From Spirodela intermedia (Eukaryota > Streptophyta > Magnoliopsida > Alismatales > Araceae), in assembly GCA_902729315.2 (NCBI GenBank), contig LR746264.1:4038378-4102377 (forward strand): a DNA stretch of 64,000 bases, given 5' to 3'. The position numbers and the translations under genes were made by a program. The notes under the pieces were generated by a model that was not told the origin of the DNA, did not search any database, and saw only the letters and a program-made list of their open reading frames with translations. Of the stretch, positions 33,179-46,304 are shown piece after piece (the first letter of the stretch is position 1; every line of letters begins with the position of its first letter).

Positions 33179-36100
33179 CTACCTCCTGCTGCTGTTTGGC
33201 GCCTTCGCCTTGTTCAGATTCGCCAACTCCTCGATCAGCTTCTTCTCATCTCCACTGAGCCTCTTGGGAATCTCCACCTGCACACGCACCAGCTGATCCC
33301 CCCTCTGATTTGGCTTCCCAAGGAAAGGGACCCCTTTCTTCGCCATCACCAGCGTTGTGCCCGGCTGGGTCCCTGCAGGGACCTTCAGGTCCACCATGCC
33401 GTCCACAGTCGGCACCTTGACCACCGTCCCAAGGATGGCATCAATGTAGGAAACCTTGCAGGTGTGGAGTATGTTGGTGCCGTCCCGCTTCAGCACTTGG
33501 TCGGAGAGGACCTCGATAAAGACATAGAGGTCCCCGGGTTCGCCGCCTCTCCTGCCGGCATTCCCCTCTGACCGGACCCTCAGCCGGCTGCCCGAGTCCA
33601 CACCCGCGGGGACCTTCAAGCTTATCCTCTTCGTTCGCCTCACACGGCCGTCGCCACTGCAGGTGCCGCATGGAGTGGAGATTTCCCCAGTGCCGCCACA
33701 TGTGGAGCAAGTCATGACCTGCTGGAAGACCCCCAGAGGGGTCCTCACAGAGGAGACGACCTGGCCCTGGCCGCCGCAGGTGGTGCACTTGGTGGGCTTG
33801 GTGCCGGCCTTGACGCCAGAGCCGTCGCAGGTTCCGCAGGTCTCGAGGCGGGTGATCTCGATCTCCTTCTCCACGCCGAAGATGGCGTCCTTGAAGTTTA
33901 GGACGAGGTTGTAGGTCTCGTCGTCGCCCTGCATCGGCCGGTTACGGGTGGCTCTTGACCCTCCCATCCCCCCCATTCCGCCCATGCCTTCGAACAGTGA
34001 CTCGAACAGATCAAAGGGGTTGCTAAAATCCTGGTTGTGGAGCGAAAGATCATCAAAGATCATCATTGTTGACAACACACAATGGAATGTCTAAAAGCGC
34101 GTATAAATATTGCACATTGAGACATATTATAACAAATTTCACTGAAGGAACTTACCCCTGTGCCCATACCAGCACCTTTCAGTCCAGCCTCCCCAAATCT
34201 ATCGTACAAAGACCTCTTCTCATCATCTGACAGCACCTGCAGCGTGATATGGCATAAGTTAGTCAGCCCTGTTGGTACCCAGCATGAAAAATTCGGCCTT
34301 GGTGACAATTGATCAGCAGGAAAACAGAAGTCAACCTCATATGCGTTACTGATCTCCTTGAATTTCTGTTCAGCGCCTGGTTCTCTGTAAAAGAAAAGAA
34401 CCAGAAAATGTCAAACGCAACTCAAAACATAAAACCAATCGAGAGGCTCGATTGTTGGAAGTAGCATCTGTTCTCCACAATCAACAAATACACAAAAAGT
34501 TAAGCAATTGTAGCTTGCTGAATAATAAACGCGATCTGATTTCAAAAAAATAAAAATAAATCTTGGAACTCTAAAACTGCAAATGTGATTACTTAGGAGA
34601 GCCCCAAACTGCTGGTGAACGGCATTTGCACAGGGGAGAACACAGTGTTGTCTTAAATGGATGTAAAATTTCCCGACTGACAATGAATTCTTGTCTTCCT
34701 ATATACTACACATCCTATCAAGATAGTAAAATCAAGAATTCATCAAGACCACATTAACCAGTATAGAACTAGCTGACTTTTTATTTTTTAAAAACAGAAT
34801 ACAGTTGACACAGATTTAAAAAAAGTCCTGCATACAAGTCAGAGGGACAAAGTTCTAGGACAAGTAAAAGGAGCCTTACTGTCTAGGATAGGCAAGACTA
34901 ATGCGATTGATTCAATGCATCCTTCCTCACCCCTTTCTCTACTTTTGATCTGAATAAGCAGCGCTACATATGAACAACCTACAATAGGCAGAAAGGACTG
35001 CTCGTGATTTGGATTGATACATTCTTGAGTCTTTCGGATTCATATGTGATCTTAACCATGGAGATCTTAATCTATCCATAGGATGGTTTACAAAACAATC
35101 CCAACGTAAGTCTTAGCACAGGCCCCCAACGCTATTGGTAAACCACGCTCAGGACGTGACATACTTCGATTTCCACTTTCAGACGTGAAATCCTTCTCCA
35201 AGAAGCATATTCCAACATGAAACTTCACTCAAGGTTTTACAGGTAACCAAGAAGTTCTGTATGATACACAGTCAATGAAAAGTGATGATACCCAGCTTTG
35301 TCTTATGAAGAAATTTATTCCTGTCGAGAAAAGCAAGATCCTACCAATATCATTTTTCCGAATTTCTTCATGATGAAAAGATCAAAATCGATTTCAATAC
35401 TTGCTGGAAAAACTATTTGAAGATTCAGTTGATACCTGAAATCTGTCATCAATCTACATTAAGCACAGCAAAGTTTCAAAAGTCTCAAAGTGCATGAAAA
35501 AATTTCCTAATTCAATTCTCCTCTCTTGTTGGTGGGTTCGAAGTATACTAGATAATGCCTCTGATGACCCATTATGTGAAGAACCAGACGCAATTTACTA
35601 TCCCTTTGTCAGCTAAGTTTTATTATCGCTTTTGGCCATAAGGATACTATGGATATAATGACAGTTGTCCGATATGACAAGGAATAGAGAAGACCCGGAT
35701 ACTACCACTGAATTACCATTGCATCAAACAGTACAAAGTGCAACTTTGAGATGACAAAAAGTTTCACATAGGTTACTCTGAAGAAAGGTGACTGAAAGAT
35801 ACATAGGGGAGGCTCAATTAATATCGTTGCACCACAAAAAAAAAGGCAATGAAATGTTATAGATGTTAATCAGTTAATCTAGCTAGTCTCATTCGCTAAA
35901 AGAGGAGAGAGCAGCTTTTAAGAATATCGCAATAGGAATGAGAATAGTCCAAACTCAAGATTTGAACACGAGGAAAGAAGAAGCGGCTGATTTAAAAAAA
36001 TATATAAGCTTTTCAATTAACTAGACCATAAGTACATTAATTTCGGGCAAATCAGTACATCAGTAGTTTCTTATTACATCTAAAGACTGAACTTTTAACA

Positions 36101-39100
36101 TGTTTGATGCATGAACGCAAATTTATATGTTCAGTAGAAAAATAACAAAAGTAATTTCTCGAGATAACTTTAAGGATCAACTTACTTGTTCACATCTGGA
36201 TGATAACTTCTAGCAAGTTTGCGATAAGCTAGAAATTGACAAAAGTTAAACATATCAGTAGCTGCATTAACCTATTTACAATAGGTGGGAGGAAATGTAA
36301 TGAGAAAATAACCATTTCTTCTAGAGGAGCAAAACATTGATGGAAGTGAAAACAACAAGAGGCATGGTTCACAAAGTGTATGCAGAGAATCCATTACTGC
36401 ATCTTATTCTGGAAAGGTGAAGTTGGGTAGTTTTTCTTCAATATAGCCCATTCATGATATGATATAACGCTCATCTTAACAAAAAAATTAGTGCACTAAC
36501 CCAAGCATCTCTTTATTCACAAATATGTTAGCACTTCCATAAGCACCAACCTGGACAAATAATATTTCTTAGGTCGGATTTGGCCTGGCAAGTCGTTATC
36601 AAGTGAATTTTACTGTCAATAGTTTGTGAATGATGATATTTTGCTCATAATACACTCATAAACCATTAGGAGTTAAAATTATCAAATTTATCCAATTTAA
36701 AATTTTATGGTTTGTATTTTCATATTATTCTATTCCATTATTTATTCTCGTGTTGTGCATATCCTTATGCTTCAGAGTTATCAAAGTGAATACTATTAAT
36801 TCAACTGGACATGAAAAGTGCCCTCAAATTGCAAAATGTGCAGAAAAAGCTCCAGAATTGAAGTAGACCACTCAAAACAAATGCAGGCCCCTTAACAGTA
36901 GAATTCCTACCATCTCACCCATCTAAATATGTATGCAGCATTAACACATTGCATACACAAGATTAAACATAAAAAAATTATAAATGAGAAATATCCATAC
37001 TGATACCGATATGGATAAAAGATTGTAAAGGACGTGAAAAAAATGAAAGTAAAAAGCACTTACCAGTTTTTATTTCAGATTTGCTGGCATTTTTCGAGAC
37101 ACCAAGGACAGAATAGTAATCCTGTGAAGGACAATGAAACTTGAGAACCACAGATGGAACAGATTGTCCAGCAAATGCCAAAATCGGACACACTTTTAAA
37201 GCACATTTAGCACGTTCACTAACGAGTGTGAATTTTTATTGAAATCAGAATGATAATTAGCATTATTATACTCACAGCATCAGCTCTAACAACAAGGCGT
37301 GCACCCCTGCGATGACGAGCAGTTTGCAACCCAGAGCATGGAAGTCCTAATGAAGTGTCCCGCGCAAACAGAGTAGCAGAAGATGAAGCTAAACACTTTT
37401 CTTTGGCACAAATACTGCAAAACATTCCAAATCCAGGTTAGTATATAGAGAAGAAATGAAACTAGGGCGCCCAGTGATATCTCAGGATAACAAGCTCAAA
37501 CACAAGCCAAGAGAAAATTGAACTTCATGGTCAAAATGATGTCATTAAGCAACTGAGGATCATATGTCTTCCCCCGTGAAAATGAAAATTTACTGACGAA
37601 AAGTTCCAATAATGGGAAAAATGACTTATCAAACAATAGTCACAAATCCATGAATGACAGAACTTCCACTGCAACACAGTGTAAGGACAAAAGACACGAC
37701 AATAAAGGCTAATCTTCCACATCACGTGAAAAAAAAACCCTTTGGATGACTATATATAAACACAAGAAACCATATTGACAAACTCCCAAAGAAAACTTAT
37801 CACATATCTGCCATCGGAATCTGATACATATACAATCTAAATTGCAAACATTTCCAGACGCCAATGAAGAAACACAACTATAATAGTAACCTAAAATTTA
37901 GAACCCGAGACACAACAGACAAAGCGTATCCGAGATAGGCCTGAGACTGTGGAAAAATGAGCCAGCAGGATGTCTCTAAGAAATAACAAAAATGCCATTA
38001 GTAAAGGCATATTTCTCAGAAGTATAATATTATCCAGGAAAGGATGATATGAATCGGATTAAGCAACCTGTCAGGTGAAAGATGAGATATTCAGGATCAA
38101 CGAGAACAAAGAAACTAAACTGTGGAAAAATGAGCCAGCAGGATGTCTCTAAGAAATAACAAAAATGCCATTAGTAAAGGCATATTTCTCAGAAGTATAA
38201 TATTATCCAGGAAAGGATGATATGAATCGGATTAAGCAACCTGTCAGGTGAAAGATGAGATATTCAGGATCAACGAGAACAAAGAAACTAAACTGTGGAA
38301 AAATGAGCCAGCAGGATGTCTCTAAGAAATAACAGAAATGCCATTAGTAAAGGCATATTTCTCAGAAGTATAATATTATCCAGGAAAGGATGATATGAAT
38401 TGGATTAAGCAACCTGTCAGGTGAAAGATGAGATATTCAGGATCAACGAGAACAAAGAAACTAAACTGTGGAAAAATGAGCCAGCAGGATGTCTCTAAGA
38501 AAAAACAAAAATGCCATTAATAAAGGCATATTTCTCAGAAGTATAATATTATCCAGGAAAGGATGATATGAATTGGATTAAGCAACCTGTCAGGTGAAAG
38601 ATGAGATATTCAGGATCAACGAGAACAAAGAAACTAAACTTGAGGAAAGATTCCCGGGCGTGCACCAGGGAATTCGAGGAGAAAACGTCTTACATTTAAT
38701 CGCAAATGTCATCACAATGGTACAAGTACCAAAGACAACCATTTTGGATCTAAATTTGCATAACTTCTGGCCTTCTATAAACAGATTCCTGCATGGGCGC
38801 ACGGCATGATTCTTGATTTTTTCAGCATATAAAGCAGAGAACTAGTTACATTTTCGGAGGTGTGATAATCGCCACTTAGATGTTCTTTCTGAGTATTATT
38901 GGCAGCTAGTTGCTGTATTGTGATGACTTTGTCCTCATTCTCCCGCGGAGTGTACTCGAATTTTTTTTAAAATGACAAAGCACAACCAAACTTTTCGTTT
39001 AAGAAATATAAGACATCCATTCTGCCTTGTTGCTTATTTCGCCTGTATACTTACCCATATTGATGATTCAAGAATTTAGCGTAGCAACATGAAATAGCCT

Positions 39101-39182
39101 GTCTAGAATGCGACGAGGGCCTGAGCTGAGCACCAATTGCCAACTGAGCTGCCCACGTGCTCCCGCAAGGTACGATTGCCAT
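33179..39182 (-). CDS. DJA6: Plastid-type DnaJ (HSP40 class A) chaperone, DJA6-like, 449 aa, 7 coding exons
   Basis: This is a J-protein that stimulates HSP70 in plastids. Minus-strand exons: 39182-39055 ([20 protein letters not shown]), 37414-37276, 37121-37064, 36228-36186, 34384-34336, 34236-34156, 34030-33179. All junctions are GT-AG, phases agree, and the sum is 1350 bp. Residues 1-89 form an S/R/A-rich transit peptide ending [12 protein letters not shown]. The J-domain starts [13 protein letters not shown] at residue 90 and has HPD at 118-120. A G/F-rich linker with GGMGGMGG follows, then four zinc-binding repeats from about residue 231 ([32 protein letters not shown]), then the C-terminal substrate-binding domain. 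All key residues are present. DJA5/DJA6 in Arabidopsis are linked to plastid iron-sulfur assembly; whether this gene shares that role is inference. Confidence 0.93.
37948..38639 (+). repeat. Four tandem copies of a 173-bp unit inside a DnaJ intron
   Basis: The unit begins TGTGGAAAAATGAGCCAGCA and repeats at exactly 173-bp steps from 37948, 38121, 38294 and 38467, ending near 38639. Copies differ at only a few bases (for example AATCGG or AATTGG, AATAACAAAAATG or AATAACAGAAATG or AAAAACAAAAATG). It lies in the 1.6-kb intron between the first two coding exons of the DnaJ gene. Such low divergence indicates recent amplification. Confidence 0.97.
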
Positions 39183-39850
39183 ACAGGATGTTTAACAGAA
39201 GACGACAGGGAAATACTCTTGATTCTTCCACTGCAAGTACAATGAAGAAGGGATCCTCAGTTTAATATCAAATTGATGTAGAACGATTAAAAACACATCC
39301 TCCACAAACCCAAAATGAAACAGAAAAAATAACAGCAAAAAATACAGTTGATGAACAACCCTTCGAAGAAAACTACAAAAGTAGAGGGCCAAGCCCCCAA
39401 AACTTCAAGAAATCGCCCCAAGTGAGACTCCCAGCTCGAAACTCATCTCCACAACATAATTTCCCGTGCAGGAGAACAAGTAACGCGACAATGAGAAAAG
39501 GTAAAGCCGATATCAGTGAGCCAGAAAAGGGACTATGAGAAGGCGAGGAATAAACCAAGCTCTCCGGCAGAGAAGAGAAGACAGCCCGAAGGCGTCGTAC
39601 CTGAAGGATGAGCGGCGTCTTGCTTCTCCCCGCTCGCCGAAGGGAGTGGGGGGCTGGCAGATGAGGCGAGGGCGATGGAAGGATGAGGCCCGCTCCTCTT
39701 CTCCTGGTCCAGAGAGAGCCTATGGGCTTGAGAGGTGAGTGCATTAAAAACCAAAAGGCTGAGCGGCCCAGAAGCGTTCCGGCGGCTCTCAATGTTCTGG
39801 ATTCTTCCACGACCCTCATCGAAAGTTCCATTCGAGCTAGAAGCAAAAGC
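39183..39850 (-). promoter_or_regulatory. DnaJ 5' leader with a probable UTR intron, and promoter
   Basis: A good acceptor (TACTTGCAG, exon from 39230) precedes the start-codon exon. A good donor (TTCAG|GTACGA, exon ending 39601) lies upstream in GC-rich sequence. A 370-bp intron in the 5' UTR is therefore likely, with the first exon in the GC-rich block at about 39602-39800. Confidence 0.5.
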
Positions 39851-40009
39851 TAACGGGCCGGCAGTCCGACCCGAGGCCCGGCTCAAAAGCCCAAATCATA
39901 TTGGGCCAAAAAATCATTGGGCGAAGGCCCTGAAATATGACCCCCCCACTCAGCAGGCCCATTTTATTTTATCAACTAACGGGCATAAATAAGTAGCCAA
40001 TCGACTCTC

Positions 40010-43000
40010 ATGGGAAATCACTCATGTGTGGCCTCAGGTATCTGACAATAGATTTAAGCAGCCTTTTCTCTCACTAACCATAAGAACTCATGTAAGTACA
40101 AACATGAGAGATTGGTACAATGTGTCTTATATTCCAATCTAGGAATATAAGGTGAAAGAAGGGACTAAAAATAAAGGCTAATGTAAGATGTGGACCTCTC
40201 TTCAACCCTGAAGAGCTTCCTCCTTCAGCACAACATTGAAAAACACCTTCAACAAATCTTGGTGAACAGAAAAGAAAATTTGAAGGCTATGGTAAAATCA
40301 TTTCATATTATTTATACCTCAATTTGTGGTGTGTTGATTGGTTGAGACACCTATGGTGTGCCATCAACACAGTCACATTGACTGATGTTTGTGGATTGGT
40401 TGAGACACATGTGGTGTGTTGTCAATGCAGTCACATAATTCGTTGAGTCACTTGTGGCGTGCTTACAACGAGGAGACCTAGGGACCTATGAAGTCTAGGG
40501 TTAGCATTCTAAGTTAATTGGTCATAGGCTTGTGGAGCCTAGGAATATAAAGGGTTCTTGATCCCTTTAAAATCAAGCATGTATTACACACTTCCTTTAA
40601 TTCCCTCTATAACCTAGTTGATTCTCATGTTCGGCTCTTGTAGTGAAAATATCTCCCCTTTTGAGTTACAAAGGACGTAGCCATCTCCCTTGCTTGCTCA
40701 TATAGGGACCTTATCTCCTCATCCATTCAACTAGATAGAATCTCAATAGGTATTACTGGCCCCTAAGCTTACTCCACCTATGTTAACTGAGCCTCTATCT
40801 ACTCTCACAAATATGTCCCTCTTTTATTTGATTCACAAGCACTTCAACAAATCTCATTGTCACCTATTGCTCTCTTATAGATGGGCAATTCTCAACTTTT
40901 GGCTACCACTCATACCATCATGACTTCCTTATGTCTCTATCTCTGCTAGCAATAAAAAACAATCACTGAGGATAGAATTAATATTTCTTAAATTGATGAA
41001 AAATTATATAGTATGTTCATCAGCTCCAAATCATCAAGTTTTACTTCAATTTTATCCAATTACTCATTTTTCCTGTCACCATCAAGATAAATTCTTCACA
41101 AATGAATATTTGATTTATTCATTATTTTCATATTTTTTAACACTTGTAATAACTTAGAGAACTTTTTTAATATCATTTGAAATATGAAACAAAAAACACT
41201 AAAACACTATTTTTAGATCATCACGTATAATCAAGATGAAATATATTATTCTATAATAGTGATGGCACATGTCAACTCGTACCATGTGACTATATATTTA
41301 ACTTTTAGTTTCTAGATCTTTCTTTGATTTATAATTCTTTATCCTCATGTATTCTTAAGATAGAAAATAACTTGGTGTCAAGGATAAAATATTTAGATTT
41401 AGTTATTACTAGTAAAATCATGATTTACTTAATTATAGAATATATAAACTTGATGAATATAGAAACTATTAGGTCATAGAAGTAAAGTATATAAATAAAC
41501 ACCAGAATGAGATAAAAACTTCTTAATAAAATTTTACTTGCAATCATTACATCTAGGGCCATAAATAACAAGAACTCGACCCAAATCCAAGAAGAAGACC
41601 ATGCAAATAACAGATCACCACCGTGTGCGAACAAACTATGATTATGGCATCAAGGTCATCCATGTGGGGTATTGAGTCCAGTTTGCCATCTCATAATCTG
41701 ATCTTTAGCGGGACACAAGGAGCAACACTTAGGTGCAAATGCCTCTAAGTTGATAGCCTTAACTGAGTCATCTACTAATGACACTTTACACTCATCTATG
41801 ATGCCTCTTTCTTCAAGGAAAACTTATGGGTACCTTTATTATTGACCATCACAAGTGTGGTCTAGTCTTTGATGTAGGCCTTGATATAGATCAGCTTGGA
41901 CTCATTACTTTACTTAGCTTCAATGTGTTGTTACAATGCACCTAATATGTATTAAGGGTGAGTCTTTGTTTGTAATTGTTTATTGTGCTATCATTGTGTT
42001 GATGGTGCATTCTTTTAGGCAATCCTTTTGTAAGTGCAGACCTTTGCAAGTGAAGCAATCATTCTTTGTTATCTAGTCTTTTGTAGTTGATGTAGTTTTT
42101 TTGGGTCCTCCCTAACCCTTGGAGGGTGCCATTCCTAAGCACTCTATGCATTTGCTTTTACCCTTGCCCTAATTGCCTTTCCAAGATCCTCCTTAGTCCT
42201 CTTTCAACTTCACACTTCTAGACAATTTGGAGTTGCTAGAGTGCTATGAGCCAATGAAGGCTTTGATAATCATTATTATTAACTTAAAATTTTGACCTCC
42301 CCCGCCATGCTCAACTTTCATATGAACCTACAATAACAACTTAATTGTAAAGTTAAAAAGCGTACAATCCTTGGACATGATTCTAATGTCTAAGATGATG
42401 GATGAGAACTTTTTTAACATAGTCACTGCATGCCTTGTATATGCTTTGGACTTTGGAGCTTTTTCCCAATTAATATCTTCTAGAGGAGATATTGTGGCCA
42501 CCAAATATTTCACAAACGTCATATTGGCCAAAAAGGTTTGATAACCCTCTTGTAAGTAAACATGTAGCTATATTGAGACAATCCTTGCAAAGTCCATCCA
42601 CTCTTCAAAAATAAAGATTTAGTCATTGTTGCTATTAATTTTTCTCTAACTTGGAGACTTTATCCTCCACACAACTGGTTCACAAATGTTCTGCTCGATC
42701 CACTGCAACCATATTAAATATTTCTTACCTAAGCAAAATCTAACTTTGATACCAATACGGCAATCGCCAATGTGTGGCCTTAGACATTCAACATCATGTC
42801 TATATAGCTTTTCCTCTCTCCAATAGGAGGAAGAATTAGTAGAAGTACAAATAGGAGATGTTAGAATAGTGTAGCTTCTGTTCCCATCCAAAAATGTAAG
42901 AGGAAAGAAGGGGGGGGAGAGTAAGGAATGGTTCATATCACTACCTTTGCCTCAATTCAGCCTAGGGTACCCCTACTTATATGGGAGGAACCGGGCTGTC

Positions 43001-43650
43001 CACTTCCATAACTAGATGAGAAGGCCTCTTCCTACTAGGCAAAAGGTGGCACCTTCAACTAGAAGAGTTATGCAAGACATGGCCACATCTGAATCATGCT
43101 TATAATCCCATAATACTTACACCCACATCTAATGCACACATCCTAGTCACATGCAAGTATGTCATGCCTCATCTGCCTGCTCACCATGCAAGCTTACTAT
43201 ACTCCTATGCACTTGACTATATGTACCCTCCAAGTGTGTGACTCCATGCCACTCTTGGGATGACATCATGTCACATTGTGCCAATAGCTAGTAAGACCCA
43301 TGAGGGTCCCACTCAGTGACCGACTTCACCACCTTTGCCACATAGGTCCATGCACTTCAATGCACTATCATATACGTTGTACTATACCATCGTGCTCATT
43401 ATGCATACAGTCTTGGCTCCCATGTGTCATACCACCATAGCATACTTGCCATGCATGCATATGCTTAGGCTCCATTTGAGGAACCTTGCTCAATTTATGG
43501 AACAAAGGACAAGGAAAATTATATCAATTTTATTATTTTATTAATTTTGGCAACTTAAGAAGCCAAAACCCATTGAATGAAGACAGATGGTGAATGGTAA
43601 GGAAGTCACTACATTGACAAGCTCTTCATCCCAATTTGAGAAGGGTGGTA
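40010..43650 (-). mobile_element. Decayed Ty3/gypsy element (gag fragments, possible LTR pair)
   Basis: On the minus strand I read gag-like pieces: FSSIILDIRIMSKDCTLFNF (42328-42531 region), then a basic KGKSKCIECLGMAPSKG stretch and a zinc knuckle CFTCKGLHLQKDC near 42040-42060. A broken protease-like piece follows, with IIDECKVSLVDDSVKAI near 41750-41810. A primer-site-like TTGGTATCAAAG sits near 42745-42758. The sequence just beyond it (42770-42920) resembles 40020-40160 (GTGTGGCCT, CTTTTCTCTC, GAAGTACAAA, GGTGAAAGAAGGG-like blocks), which would be the two LTR ends. Frames are broken throughout. Internal length is short, so the element has lost most of pol. Confidence 0.55.
40325..40475 (+). 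repeat. Short tandem repeats of about 60 bp within the gypsy LTR
   Basis: GATTGGTTGAGACAC followed by -ATGGTGTG-, a -CAACACAGTCACAT- block and a spacer occurs twice, and a shorter third copy begins GTTGAGTCACTTGTGGCGTG. Copies are clearly diverged. Confidence 0.65.
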
Positions 43651-46304
43651 ATGGTCCTAGTGGCCCATATTAGGGCCCATTATGTTAACGGCCGTCCTCT
43701 CCCTCTTTCTTGTATCCTCTTTTATTGAAAATATTAGGTGAGACATGTTTTTGGGCCCAGCTCATCTCATATTTTGGGCCACATTCCTTGGTCTGTATTA
43801 TCGGGTCGGGTTCTGACCCCGTAAGAAGGTCCAATGGAAGACACGGAAATCACCCGCCTCAGTCGAGTTCTTCGCGAAGAAACCTCCACCAGGCGGCTGC
43901 TCCGTCGAGGGAGGGACCTGCGCCGAACTGTCTTCTGCGGGGTTCTTCTTCATTTCTCCACTGAAGAAGGAGATGATCCGAGTGAGTCTCCGCTTCCTCA
44001 GCTACCTCTCGCTCACCGTCTCTCTCCCACTTTCGATAGTTTCGTCTTTTTCGTCCGTTCTTCTGCTGTTGAGCCTATTTTGTTCTGTCTTTCCTTTTTG
44101 TGCCCTGTCGGATTTCCTGATGGATTGATTGGATGTGAGCGAATTTCATCTTCTTTTGCCATCTGCTTTGGTATTTTTGCTCCATCGCGGCGCGCGAACT
44201 TTGCTAATCTTTCTTCGACGGTTCGTTGGCGTTTTCATAGGATCCTTTTGGACTGAGGGTATGGGCGAAGAAATGAGCAACAGAGGTCGAGTGTTTTGAA
44301 TTGTAGAACGTTTATGCGGATAAAATATGTCGTTGATCAATCGCGAAATTTCATGTTCAGTTTGAATTGTAGACCAAGAGTCTAGATTATGACTTTTCTT
44401 GGTTTCAAAAGTTATTGAAGATCTATTATGACCTTAAATGATCATAAAAATTGGAGGTACGTAGATGTTATTTGTCCACAGTGGGCCCTTCATATGGGAA
44501 TTTACAATTAAGAGGAGAAGACAAGTTATGCAAGCTTTACAGTGCTTCCGCATAAAGCACAAAGTTATTCCGCTGATCATAGGTGATAAATTGATGAGAT
44601 AAATCTTATGTGATGTCACAGGGGTTTGGTTTGCAATACCTGAATCTCCTCTGATATTCCAAGCATTATTACTTTATCAAAATCTGGCTAACAGGGGTTG
44701 GGTTTGTAATATCACATGTGAAAGTCAGACTTACATCGATTAGTAAAATTGAAATCCCATGTTCGTGCGTTTTTCTTCTTTTTTTTTTTTGTTAGACTAG
44801 TGAAATAACTTTCTTCAGGCAGCAGTTGGCCAATCGAGGTTCGTCTAGCTCTCAGGCAAAACATATACCCTAGTTTCTATGTGAATGTGACCTTGTGAGA
44901 AGTTTGGAAGTTCTTGAATAATCATTGAAAAAAGATAGTTTAGGGTTCGAAGATTGCCTTTGAGCATGCTTCCAGCTTTCATTTGTGGCAGAAATGTTGC
45001 GGAGGTCTGTGTCTCACTGTTAGATGGTCAATTCATGCTTACTTGCCACCTATGGACTTTAAAGTAATCCTACTAAAGTTCTGAATCTCTTGTGCGTCTT
45101 TTGACCATGATAATATGCGATGATCTCTTCTCCATTTCATTGAAGGTTATGCATTTAGTAGGCAGCGAATTTATGTATAAATTACTCTTGATGTACTTCA
45201 CGAAATCTATACTCCAGTAAGCATATGGATATATTTATCCGGATTGAAGATTGAGAAAAAGACTGCTGTGTGATGATTAAGAACGATTGAACTCTCTCCG
45301 TGTATGGCAGGTGGGTTTATCATGAAAATGCTTATTTATTTAAATGATGATCAGATGGTAAGGCAGGGTTGTGCTTGAATTGTCAAATATCTTGATGGAT
45401 GTAGGTTAGAATCGGGAAATTGAGGTTAGAAAATTCTTAGCATAACTTAGAAACCCATTTTCTGTGGAAATACCCTGGGTCTATCGTCATGAAGATATTC
45501 ACGTGATAACTATGAATGACCGATGGATTGAGCAAATTATGCTGGAATAATCTTTGTATGTTTTTTTTTCTGACTGGGGCGTCTATCTTTTATTAGTACA
45601 TCTCACTTATTGACGATTTATTTTCCTGCCCTAGCTTCATTTTTATAATTGGAAAAAAAAAGATGTCGCTATACATGTCTCGAATTACTGGGACTTGCAA
45701 GCAATTACCTCATAATTTATTTTTTGTCACGTCAGTGGGCATACTTTCCCTGAATGAATCAAGTGATCCAAGTTGATATTGTCTCTAAACCTTATATTGT
45801 CTGAAATGTAACTTTCACTGTTTTTGCTATTTATCGATCAATGTCGTCATGACAGAGAAGTACAAGCTCTTTTTCAACTAGTTCATGCATTATTTTCGAT
45901 CTTAGGAACGGTAGTCATGAGAGTAGAATGATATTCCTTTTCAATCCTAATCAAAGGTTTCCTTTTAAGGAAGGTGCATTCCCAGAAATCTCGAGGTGAT
46001 GGTCAAGCATTCCTTATACACCAGTGTCTGGTGAAGCAAAAATAAATGACTTCTGGAAAGGCTTCACTCCAGGAAAAAAAGAGAATAATGCCGAGCTGCC
46101 ATTCAGTGCTTTGATTTGGGTATGCAAGTCTCCTTTCTGTTTGATTTGGGGTCACTTTATGTACCCAGCGTTCTATGTTTTGCCTTTTTTTTCTAGTAAT
46201 GATAAATGGCTCACTTTTCTATTTGTTTTTCTTTTCCAGAATGATAATGTGGGACTCTGATCTTTAGTGTAAACCATTTGTGCATTGTCACTGATGTTTC
46301 CGCC
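43651..46304 (+). other. Promoter and spliced 5' leader region of the TraB-like gene
   Basis: GC-rich sequence at about 43800-43980 looks like a first exon: it ends at a good donor (CCGA|GTGAGT near 43981). It contains an ATG at 43834 followed by about 49 open codons (MEDTEITRLSRVLREE...), which would be a uORF. A second exon candidate at about 46020-46109 has acceptor ACACCAG and donor TTTGG|GTATGC, and a third starts after TTTTCCAG near 46240. An in-frame TAA at 46245 before the ATG at 46305 means these exons are leader rather than coding. The 2-kb stretch between is T-rich intron-like sequence. Confidence 0.45.
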
